From: Campylobacter vulpis
Lineage (GTDB): Bacteria > Campylobacterota > Campylobacteria > Campylobacterales > Campylobacteraceae
Direction of reading: 5' to 3'
DNA length: 64,000 nt
Assembly: GCF_014217995.1 (NCBI RefSeq)
Contig: NZ_CP041617.1
Span: 744,001 to 808,000 of the forward strand
Shown here: piece by piece, positions 57,975 to 63,518 of the stretch
How positions within the stretch are numbered: position 1 is the stretch's first letter
Layout of the letters: every line of letters starts with the position of its first letter
Position numbers and translations under genes: made by a program
The notes under the pieces: model-generated
Told to the model about the DNA's origin: nothing
The model's database searches: none
What the model saw: the letters and a program-made list of their open reading frames with translations, nothing else

Positions 57975-58004
57975 TTATGCGGGAGAAGTCCAGGGCCTGC
58001 GTGT
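57975..58004 (+). repeat. 30-bp direct repeat, copy 2
   Basis: Exact match to 57546-57575, 429 bp apart. It ends 77 bp before the gene preceding the integrase. Confidence 0.95.
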
Positions 58005-58081
58005 AGAAAAGCTTTTTAAGTGCTATTTGCTAGTATTTAAAAAGCCTTTTAGAAAAGGCAATTTTACACAAAGGAAAGAAA

Positions 58082-58480
58082 ATGAAAAAGATGTATGAGC
58101 TAGAAAGAGCAAAAGTAAGGATTTTAAGAGAAACTAAGGGGGCTTTTAGCGATGAAAACCTAGCAGAATGTGCGGATTTTGTGGAAAATACCTTTAACGT
58201 TTATTTAACAAAAGCCGAAAGAAAACAAACAAGAAAAGAAGGGCTTTTTCATCTTATAGTATGCTTAATGTATCGTAAGCTAAGAAGATTTGAAAGCATT
58301 GGGTTTCGTTTCTCAAATAATTTCATTGAATTAATAAACAAAGATGAAGTTAAGGAAAATTCGACCGCATTAGGTGTTGATATTGAAAATCTTAAATTAA
58401 GAGGCGATTTTGAAAGAATTTTATATGTTCTTTTGCAAGAAAAACAGCTTTTAGCAAGGAGGATTAATGAGAGAGATTAA
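58082..58480 (+). CDS. Unknown 132-aa protein coupled to the integrase
   Basis: ATG after AAAGGAAAG. Helical, charged sequence with LTKAERKQTRKEGLFHLIVCLMY in the middle and a basic C-terminus. No family recognised. Its last 14 bp overlap the integrase start, so it may be an integrase partner or an excisionase-like regulator. That is a guess from context. Confidence 0.75.
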   Translation: MKKMYELERAKVRILRETKGAFSDENLAECADFVENTFNVYLTKAERKQTRKEGLFHLIVCLMYRKLRRFESIGFRFSNNFIELINKDEVKENSTALGVDIENLKLRGDFERILYVLLQEKQLLARRINERD

Positions 58481-59600
58481 TACTTACGCAAGAGGCAAAA
58501 TGCTTTATTTAGACATCAGGCAAAACGGCCTTAGAGAAAGGTTAGCTAGTGGGGTCAAGGATAGCAAGGAAGCAAGGGAGTTTTTTAAGAAAAACACGCC
58601 CTTAATCTTGCAAAATAGAGCCTATATCAAAAAATTAGCCAAGGACTTCATAGACTACGAAAACGCCCTTTATTGCGAAAAGCTTTTAAGGGAAGAAAAA
58701 GACTATAAGGCGATATTTAGCGAGGATTTAAGAGGGGAGCTTGAGGGCTTTTTTAATTCTTTTATCGTGCATAAAAGAGGCACGCAAAAGTCTTATAAAA
58801 ACTTGCAAAAAATCATCATTGACTTTTTTCAGTCGGAAAAATTACGCAGTGTTAAGGATTTTGAAAAAAGGCATATTGTGAAATTTATCCTTTTTTGTGA
58901 GGGGAAAAATATGCGAAATTCAAGCATAAAGCTTAGATTTAGCTTTTTGAAACGCTTTATAAATTACTGCGTTGATGAGGGCTTAAGAGAGGCGATAAGT
59001 ATCAAAATGCCACGCCTTAAAATGGACGAGGCAGAGCTTGAAAGAAGTCAAAAGGAGGCACTTGATTATGCTGAAATTTCGCTCTTTATCAAAAATGCCC
59101 CCTCTCCTTTAAAGGAGTATCTAAGCATAGCCTTTTTTACTGGGGCTAGAACGGGGGAAATTTTGGCTCTTAAAAAGGGAGATATAGACTTTGTTAAAAA
59201 AGAAATTCACATTAGAAAAACAAGGATTTCTAAAAAAGAAACAAACTCCCCTAAAAATAGGTTTTCTTATAGAACAATCGACATGCTAAAGGTCGTTGAA
59301 AATGTCATGCTTAAGCTAGTCGAGGGTAAAAAAGATGATGATTTTATTTTTGAAAAATATAGCAATTTACACACTCTTTTCAAAGAGCTTTTAATCAAGC
59401 TAAATGCCAAGCCTATGCGGCTCTATGAGACAAGGCATACATTCGCCTCTTTAATGCTTAGTCGTGGCGAAGATGTAGAGTGGGTAAGCCGCAGAATGCT
59501 AGGACACGCAAATTCGGCTATGACTTATGCAAAATATGCAAGGCTGATTAATAAAAGCGTAAAAGAAAGAGCGAAATTTATTAATGAGGAGGATTTTTAA
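58467..59600 (+). CDS. Phage-type tyrosine integrase
   Basis: 377 residues. A SAM-like core-binding domain (~res 95-180) and a catalytic domain with Arg in FFTGARTGEILALKKGDID, YETRHTFASLM and HANSAMTYAKYARL. The HxxR motif is varied to ETRHT. It is not XerH: sequence and length differ clearly. It marks 57-64 kb as an integrated element. No tRNA attachment site is visible inside the window. Confidence 0.9.
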   Translation: MREINTYARGKMLYLDIRQNGLRERLASGVKDSKEAREFFKKNTPLILQNRAYIKKLAKDFIDYENALYCEKLLREEKDYKAIFSEDLRGELEGFFNSFIVHKRGTQKSYKNLQKIIIDFFQSEKLRSVKDFEKRHIVKFILFCEGKNMRNSSIKLRFSFLKRFINYCVDEGLREAISIKMPRLKMDEAELERSQKEALDYAEISLFIKNAPSPLKEYLSIAFFTGARTGEILALKKGDIDFVKKEIHIRKTRISKKETNSPKNRFSYRTIDMLKVVENVMLKLVEGKKDDDFIFEKYSNLHTLFKELLIKLNAKPMRLYETRHTFASLMLSRGEDVEWVSRRMLGHANSAMTYAKYARLINKSVKERAKFINEEDF

Positions 59601-59720
59601 GCCTTAGTTTGAGGGGAACAAGTGGGGTCTTTAAACTTGTTTCCTTTGTGTATTTAAGCAATGTTTTTGCGTTGTGGGTGGGTTAAAGACTTTGGGATTT
59701 TTGGTTTTTAGTGAATTAGT

Positions 59721-59831
59721 GAGAATTCAAAAATTGTTTATAGGGCGGTTGCCCACTTTAGAAACTTAAACCCTGACGGGTTTTTTCTAAAGGGTCGTAA
59801 TCGTTTCATTACGCTAATTTTTGCAATTCTC
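59721..59831. repeat. Covarying imperfect palindrome, copy 1
   Basis: Outer arms GAGAATTCAAAAATT (59721-59735) and AATTTTTGCAATTCTC (59816-59831) pair over 15 bp with a single unpaired C. The inner double stem is CTTTAGAAA / TTTCTAAAG (59756-59764, 59784-59792) and AAACCC / GGGTTT with a TGAC loop. A side hairpin CGTAAT / ATTACG lies on the right. Length 111 bp. Confidence 0.85.
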
Positions 59832-59851
59832 TTGGAAAGTGAATTTAAGGC

Positions 59852-59967
59852 GAAATTTAAAGTCTTTGCTAATTCGGCAAGAGTTAAGCACTTTAGAAAC
59901 TTGAAACGCTTAAGGCGTTTCTTTTCTAAAGGCTTAAATTACCTCATTACGCAAAACTTTAAATTTC
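59852..59967. repeat. Covarying imperfect palindrome, copy 2
   Basis: Outer arms at 59852-59869 and 59951-59967 pair over 17 bp with one unpaired base. Their sequence is unrelated to copy 1. Inner stem CTTTAGAAA / TTTCTAAAG is identical (59891-59899, 59923-59931) and extended by TTAAGC / GCTTAA. The innermost stem has changed on both sides to GAAACGC / GCGTTTC. Length 116 bp. Confidence 0.85.
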
Positions 59968-59993
59968 TTAAAAGCAAATTCAAAGACACGGCG

Positions 59994-60052
59994 TGGGCTT
60001 TGGGTGTAGCAAGTTTAAAAGGCAAAATTTGGGTTGGCGAATTTACTTCGCC
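59994..60052 (+). repeat. Repeated 36-bp leader plus hairpin before the 88-aa gene
   Basis: 59994-60029 matches 60598-60633 with one mismatch (starts TGGGCTTTGGGTGTAGC). It is followed by the hairpin GGCGAA / TTCGCC (60036-60052), then a purine-rich ribosome-binding region. A gene starts 35 bp later. Confidence 0.85.
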
Positions 60053-60086
60053 TGATGAAAGTAGGTAAAAAAGGTAAAGGATTTAA

Positions 60087-60353
60087 ATGTTTTTAAACTA
60101 TGTTTTTAATGATTATAAGCAAAAAATGAGCTGTGATAAGTGTGCTAAAACTGCCCTTAAAAGTCTCATTTTTAATTTCAATATGGACAAAAACCCTGCT
60201 TTAAAACAGCAAGTTAAAGAGGCAAATTATAACGGCGTGATAGAGTTTAAGCCGCTTTGTATAGGGTGTGAGTTGCTTATGGAAAACGCTTTAAAAGTGG
60301 AGATTACCCATAAAGAGATAACAGGAATTTTCTTAAAAGTAAGGGCTGTGTAA
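60087..60353 (+). CDS. Unknown 88-aa protein with two CxxC motifs
   Basis: ATG after GGTAAAGG. CDKC and CIGC are spaced about 40 residues apart (SCDKCAKTALKSL and LCIGCELLMEN), so a zinc-ribbon fold is possible. No family recognised. It lies behind a repeated leader and palindrome module. Confidence 0.65.
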   Translation: MFLNYVFNDYKQKMSCDKCAKTALKSLIFNFNMDKNPALKQQVKEANYNGVIEFKPLCIGCELLMENALKVEITHKEITGIFLKVRAV

Positions 60354-60354
60354 G

Positions 60355-60438
60355 ATGAATTTGAGCTTAGAAAAGTTTGCTAATGGGCTTTGGGTGCTTA
60401 AGATGAAATTTAAAGGCTTTTTTAGGTGCTTATTTTAA
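60355..60438 (+). CDS. Possible 27-aa peptide
   Basis: ATG immediately after the previous stop, encoding MNLSLEKFANGLWVLKMKF and a short tail. Weak support: too short to judge and no clear ribosome-binding site. Confidence 0.2.
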   Translation: MNLSLEKFANGLWVLKMKFKGFFRCLF

Positions 60439-60465
60439 ATCTTTACTAAAGGGGTGCATTTAGGC

Positions 60466-60576
60466 GAAAATCAAAACGCTTTCAACTTAGGCGCGGTTAT
60501 CCACTTTAGAAACTTAAACCCTTACGGGTTTTTTCTAAAGGGTCAAAGCGTCTCATTATGAAAGATTTTGATTTTC
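60466..60576. repeat. Covarying imperfect palindrome, copy 3
   Basis: Outer arms at 60466-60483 and 60560-60576 pair over about 16 bp with one 2-versus-1 asymmetry, and again differ in sequence from the other copies. The inner stem CTTTAGAAA / TTTCTAAAG (60504-60512, 60532-60540) and AAACCC / GGGTTT match copy 1. Length 111 bp. Confidence 0.85.
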
Positions 60577-60597
60577 TTAAAAGTGGGTTGCAAGGGC

Positions 60598-60720
60598 TGG
60601 GCTTTAGGTGTAGCAAGTTTAAAAGGCAAAATTCGGGGCTTTTGCGTTAGCAAAAGGGTGGGGACGCCTTTAGGTTTTGGTTCTTTTAGGCAAAATCGCA
60701 ATTTTGCCGATGAAAAGAAC
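60598..60720 (+). repeat. Second copy of the 36-bp leader, with three hairpins
   Basis: 36-bp repeat (60598-60633), then CTTTTGC / GCAAAAG (60639-60656), then a nested hairpin GTTCTTTT ... GGCAAAAT / ATTTTGCC ... AAAAGAAC (60680-60720). The next gene begins 29 bp later. Layout matches the first copy. Confidence 0.8.
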
Positions 60721-60749
60721 ATTAAAAAAATAGGTAAAAAAGGATAAAT

Positions 60750-61046
60750 ATGACTAGATTTTATTTAAGTAATATTTTTCAAAGTGCAAGCGTGAGGACG
60801 GCTTTTTATGAGGCGAAAAATAAGCCTTATTTTAAAGGCGTTAATGAGCTTTTAAAAGTGAAAAATAAAAAGCATAAGGGCTTGAGCTTTATGGAGCTTG
60901 AAAGGCTTTTAAATGCTTTTATTGAGGCTTTGAAAATCAAACATCATCATAAAAGTGGGCGTATAGCTAGAGATAAAAGCAACTTAATGAAGGCGTATTT
61001 AAATCTTTTTGCTTTTGTAGAGAAGTTAAAAAAGGGCTTAATATGA
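60750..61046 (+). CDS. Unknown basic 98-aa protein
   Basis: ATG after AAAAGGA. Rich in Lys, with LKIKHHHKSGRIARDKSN. It may bind nucleic acid. No family recognised. Its TGA overlaps the first tiny membrane gene (ATGA). Confidence 0.7.
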   Translation: MTRFYLSNIFQSASVRTAFYEAKNKPYFKGVNELLKVKNKKHKGLSFMELERLLNAFIEALKIKHHHKSGRIARDKSNLMKAYLNLFAFVEKLKKGLI

Positions 61047-61171
61047 GCCAGGAATTCATCATGGGGATTTTATGGGGAATTCTTATGGTTTTAATGGTGT
61101 TTGGTTTATCTTTATGGGTGGAAATTATTTGGGATTTTGTGAAAAATCTTTTTAAAAAGGGGAGAAAATGA
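61043..61171 (+). CDS. Tiny membrane protein F1, 42 aa
   Basis: Starts MSQEFIMGILWGILMVLMV, a single membrane helix with aromatic C-terminal part and a basic end FKKGRK. It is one of five paralogues in the array (with 61572, 61736, 62166, 63249). It overlaps the upstream gene by ATGA. Its last codons contain GGGGAG, a ribosome-binding site for whatever follows. Function unknown. Confidence 0.7.
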   Translation: MSQEFIMGILWGILMVLMVFGLSLWVEIIWDFVKNLFKKGRK

Positions 61172-61172
61172 G

Positions 61173-61523
61173 CTATTTTTCTTTGAAAATATTACCAATG
61201 AAGTCGAAATTTTGTTGTTTGATTAGCTCGTCTTTAAAGGCTTTAGCCTCTTTTTTAGCTTGGTCTAACTCGGCTTTTAAAGCGTTTATGTTTTCTTTAG
61301 CTTCGCTTAAGAGCTTATCACGCGTCTCGTTGCTTTGCTTGAGTAATTTATCGTTGATGTATGTATCTTTCTCGAGCATTTTTTCATTAATGAGGCGGTT
61401 TTCCTTCACTAGGAATTTAAAAAGGCTTAAGCCAAAATACGCATTAACAATTAAGCCTAAAAATAAGCCTTTAAAAAAATCTAAACTTGAGCTAATAATC
61501 ACAAAATCCAAAATAGCGTCCAT
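61173..61523 (-). CDS. Membrane/coiled-coil protein R1, 116 aa
   Basis: Minus-strand gene. N-terminal MDAILDFVIISSSLDFFKGL, a membrane helix with the shared DFFKGLFLG motif, then a long coiled coil (residues ~40-95, rich in Glu, Lys, Asn) and an FKEK end. It has its own promoter and ribosome-binding site. It is a paralogue of R2 and R3. Its stop lies 1 bp from the stop of convergent F1. Function unknown. Confidence 0.75.
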   Translation of the reverse strand: MDAILDFVIISSSLDFFKGLFLGLIVNAYFGLSLFKFLVKENRLINEKMLEKDTYINDKLLKQSNETRDKLLSEAKENINALKAELDQAKKEAKAFKDELIKQQNFDFIGNIFKEK

Positions 61524-61548
61524 TTTTAATCCTTTCTTTAAAAGTGAA

Positions 61549-61557
61549 ATTATAACA
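61549..61557 (-). promoter_or_regulatory. Promoter of R1
   Basis: Minus strand reads TGTTATAAT, an extended -10, 26 bp before the R1 ATG. AAAGGA lies at 61530-61535. The next plus-strand gene (61572) begins only 15 bp away. Confidence 0.75.
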
Positions 61558-61571
61558 AAAGGCGGATTAAT

Positions 61572-61739
61572 ATGAGCTGGGGGGATTTGTTTCAGGGCTT
61601 GGTCGTGGGTATGGCTATGCCTGGGATTGCTTTTCTTTTAACTTACGGCGTGTGGGAATTGGTGAGCTTTATTTTTAAAGCGTTTAAAAAAGGGCTTAAT
61701 AAATCTTTAAATTTATTTGTAAGGTTGGTGCTAAGATGA
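61572..61739 (+). CDS. Tiny membrane protein F2, 55 aa
   Basis: Starts MSWGDLFQGLVVGMAMPGI; one membrane helix and a basic tail that is longer than in the other paralogues (LNKSLNLFVRLVLR). Its ATG is preceded by AAAGGCGG. It overlaps F3 by ATGA (61736-61739). Confidence 0.7.
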   Translation: MSWGDLFQGLVVGMAMPGIAFLLTYGVWELVSFIFKAFKKGLNKSLNLFVRLVLR

Positions 61740-61861
61740 GTGAGGAATTAATCGTGGGGATTTTATGTGGGGTTTTTGGTGTGGCTTTTGCTTTTGGAAT
61801 AGGCTTGTGGATTTTAAATATTTATGATTTTATCAAGTCTCTTTTTAAAGGAAAACAATGA
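61736..61861 (+). CDS. Tiny membrane protein F3, 41 aa
   Basis: Starts MSEELIVGILCGVFGVAFA and ends DFIKSLFKGKQ, the F1-type layout. It overlaps F2 by ATGA. Its 3' end contains AAAGGA. One bp separates its stop from the R2 stop. Confidence 0.7.
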   Translation: MSEELIVGILCGVFGVAFAFGIGLWILNIYDFIKSLFKGKQ

Positions 61862-61862
61862 G

Positions 61863-62114
61863 TTATTTTTCTTTAAAGATTGAGCCTATCATATCTAAAT
61901 TTTGTTGTTTGATTAAGGCATCTTTAAAAGCCTTAGTTTCATTTTTAGCGTCTTTTAATTCTTGTCTTAACTCATCATTATGTTCTCTTAAATGGCGTGT
62001 AAAAAATTTCATAACAAAAAAAGAGGCGGTAGCCGTAAGGGCTGTGCCTAAAAATAAGCCTTTAAAAAAATCTGCACTTGTTTCTAAGGTTACAAAAGCT
62101 GTAAAAATATCCAT
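61863..62114 (-). CDS. Membrane/coiled-coil protein R2, 83 aa
   Basis: Starts MDIFTAFVTLETSADFFKGL. One helix, then a coiled coil (NDELRQELKDAKNETKAF). The C-terminal AFKDxLIKQQN block and FKEK end match R1. It carries its own promoter. A shorter paralogue of R1 and R3. Confidence 0.75.
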   Translation of the reverse strand: MDIFTAFVTLETSADFFKGLFLGTALTATASFFVMKFFTRHLREHNDELRQELKDAKNETKAFKDALIKQQNLDMIGSIFKEK

Positions 62115-62139
62115 TTTTAATCCTTTCTTTAAAAATGCG

Positions 62140-62148
62140 ATTATAACA
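62140..62148 (-). promoter_or_regulatory. Promoter of R2
   Basis: TGTTATAAT on the minus strand, 26 bp before the R2 ATG, same spacing and same AAAGGA site as R1. Confidence 0.75.
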
Positions 62149-62165
62149 AAAAAGGAGTTAATAAA

Positions 62166-62282
62166 ATGAGTGATGAATTTTGGGGCGGTTTAGCTGTGGG
62201 AGTGATGTTCCCACTTATTTGTTGGGTAATTATAGGGCTTGTTTGCACAATGTTTGATTTCATAAAAGGGGGTTTTAAATGA
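62166..62282 (+). CDS. Tiny membrane protein F4, 38 aa
   Basis: Starts MSDEFWGGLAVGVMFPLIC, one helix, ends DFIKGGFK. Ribosome-binding site AAAGGAG. It overlaps the phage adaptor-like gene by ATGA. Paralogue of F1, F3 and F5. Confidence 0.7.
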   Translation: MSDEFWGGLAVGVMFPLICWVIIGLVCTMFDFIKGGFK

Positions 62283-62884
62283 AAATTGCGGAATTAATGG
62301 AGCGTCTAAGAAGGCGTTTGAAAGATGAGGGCGTTTATCTTAAATTTAGCGATGAGGAATTGTTAGCAAGTATCAATCAAGAGCAAAATATCCTTATAAG
62401 TGATTTGGAGATGAATGTCTGTAAATTTGAAAAAAAGCTTAGTGAAGATGATAATGTTTTGCACTTGCCAAAACTTATGCTTAAGGTCGTTGTAGCTAAG
62501 CTTAATGGCGTAAATCTGCCCTTTTTAAACTACAAAGCGCATTTAAAAGATAATAATGTCCCAACGCACTTAATGGGCTTTTCAAATATGCAAAGCGTGG
62601 CCGTAGAGCCCAAAAACAAAGCATTAGGACGGCTTGAAGTGTGGGTAAATTTATGCGTGTTTCATAAGGATAAGGAGGAGGAGTTGTTTTTAAATGATTT
62701 GTTTGTCAATGCACTTTTATATAGCCTAGTGCGGAATATCTTACAAGCGGAAAATAGCGAATTAAGTATGCAAAAAATCGCCTTTTTTGACAATTTGCTT
62801 AAAAATGAGCTAAGCCGCATTAAGGATATAGTAAGCAATACACGTGAAGAGCAAGTTCTCTTTTCTAAAGTAAATGAGGTGTGA
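62279..62884 (+). CDS. Phage adaptor / tail-accessory-like protein
   Basis: 201 residues. The N-terminal AELMERLRRRLKDEGVYLKF and SDEELLASINQEQNILISDL resemble the phage adaptor family that includes P22 tail accessory factor gp4 (DUF6682-type start). The rest is not recognised. It suggests virion structural content in the element. Other structural genes are not visible in the window. The domain assignment is by eye. Confidence 0.55.
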   Translation: MKIAELMERLRRRLKDEGVYLKFSDEELLASINQEQNILISDLEMNVCKFEKKLSEDDNVLHLPKLMLKVVVAKLNGVNLPFLNYKAHLKDNNVPTHLMGFSNMQSVAVEPKNKALGRLEVWVNLCVFHKDKEEELFLNDLFVNALLYSLVRNILQAENSELSMQKIAFFDNLLKNELSRIKDIVSNTREEQVLFSKVNEV

Positions 62885-62890
62885 TGTGGC

Positions 62891-63199
62891 TTATTTAAAA
62901 CTTGAATTTTGGAATTCCCATAATTTTAACCTAAAGCCTTCTTTTTGTTCATCACAAAGAGCGAGGTCGGCTTTAAGCTTTTTTATGCTTTCTTTAGCAT
63001 CGTTTAAAAGCATTTTATTGGCTTCATTATTTTTTTCTATGATTTTGTCTCTGACTTCATTATTTTGCTTGACTAAGGCTTTAAATAAAGACTTAAAAAA
63101 CAAAAAGCACAAAATAAGGGCTGTAATTAATCCAAAAATAAAGCCTTTAAAAAAGTCGCCGTTTGTTTCTATGGTCGTAAAAGCTGTGAAAATATCCAT
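62891..63199 (-). CDS. Membrane/coiled-coil protein R3, 102 aa
   Basis: Starts MDIFTAFTTIETNGDFFKGF at ATG 63199 (a longer form to 63214 is not supported by the shared start). One helix, then a coiled coil (DKIIEKNNEANKMLLNDAKESI). It has the shared DFFKG motif. The C-terminus (WEFQNSSFK) differs from R1 and R2. Its stop falls 6 bp past the adaptor-like stop. Confidence 0.75.
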   Translation of the reverse strand: MDIFTAFTTIETNGDFFKGFIFGLITALILCFLFFKSLFKALVKQNNEVRDKIIEKNNEANKMLLNDAKESIKKLKADLALCDEQKEGFRLKLWEFQNSSFK

Positions 63200-63221
63200 T
63201 TTATATCCTTTCAAAAAGGAA

Positions 63222-63230
63222 AGTATAACA
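63222..63230 (-). promoter_or_regulatory. Promoter of R3
   Basis: Minus strand TGTTATACT, one base from the R1/R2 -10, with TCCTTT (AAAGGA on the minus strand) at 63206-63211. Confidence 0.7.
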
Positions 63231-63248
63231 CAAAAAGGGGGTTTTTAA

Positions 63249-63383
63249 ATGAACGTTGAATCGTTTTTAGCTGGGTTTAGCTTAGCTTGGTTTTCTGTGG
63301 CTGTTAGCATTTTCTTAGCGGGAATTATTGTTTGGAGTTGGGATTATTTACTAAGTAAATTCAAAAAAAAGGAGAAAAAATGA
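63249..63383 (+). CDS. Tiny membrane protein F5, 44 aa
   Basis: Starts MNVESFLAGFSLAWFSVAV, one helix, then DYLLSKFKKKEKK. Paralogue of F1-F4. Its basic C-terminus encodes AAGGAG, which serves the next gene by ATGA overlap. Confidence 0.7.
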   Translation: MNVESFLAGFSLAWFSVAVSIFLAGIIVWSWDYLLSKFKKKEKK

Positions 63384-63517
63384 GCTTTTATAAGATAACA
63401 AATTTAAAAAGTGGCCTATACAAATACATCAATGTAGAGCTTTTAAGTCGTATGGATAGACTAAAAATCGTGCTTTTTTATAGAGCGAGTAAGAATTTCA
63501 AAATAGGAGGGTTTTAA
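63380..63517 (+). CDS. Unknown 45-aa protein
   Basis: ATGA overlap with F5 and AAGGAG upstream. Product begins MSFYKITNLKSGLYKYINV; no membrane helix. Function unknown. Confidence 0.6.
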   Translation: MSFYKITNLKSGLYKYINVELLSRMDRLKIVLFYRASKNFKIGGF

Positions 63518-63518
63518 G

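Larger units (their letters stand above)
57341..58004. other. GC-richer, hairpin-dense noncoding block
   Basis: No ORF fits, and the sequence is visibly richer in G and C than everything around it. Clear stem-loops are at 57341-57370 (ATAGC-A-GGGG / CCCC-A-GCTAT), 57482-57510 (CGTAA and GGCTT stems nested), 57632-57649 (ACGGCT / AGCCGT) and 57921-57938 (CCCCGCAT / ATGTGGGG). The motif TTATGYGGG occurs six times (57462, 57516, 57546, 57790, 57929, 57975). It may be a large structured RNA, a replication origin with iterons or a transfer origin. I cannot choose. Confidence 0.6.

Noticed and set aside
55246..58466. tRNA gene as attachment site for the integrase
   Set aside because: I found no cloverleaf or tRNA-like sequence near the integrase or in the junction with cmoB. 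The far junction lies outside the window.
59832..60068. 78-aa ORF (TTG start) over palindrome copy 2 and the leader
   Set aside because: It is made of the repeat elements. Copies 1 and 3 have a 4-bp shorter hairpin that breaks the frame, while base pairing is kept, so pairing is conserved rather than a peptide.
61168..61575. Plus-strand ORF opposite R1 (and similar ones at 61858-62169 and 62874-63248)
   Set aside because: Composition (Ser, Phe, Lys, Leu runs) looks like the complement of a coiled coil. The minus-strand gene has promoter, RBS and paralogues. Kept as a finding because of its exact coupling to neighbours.
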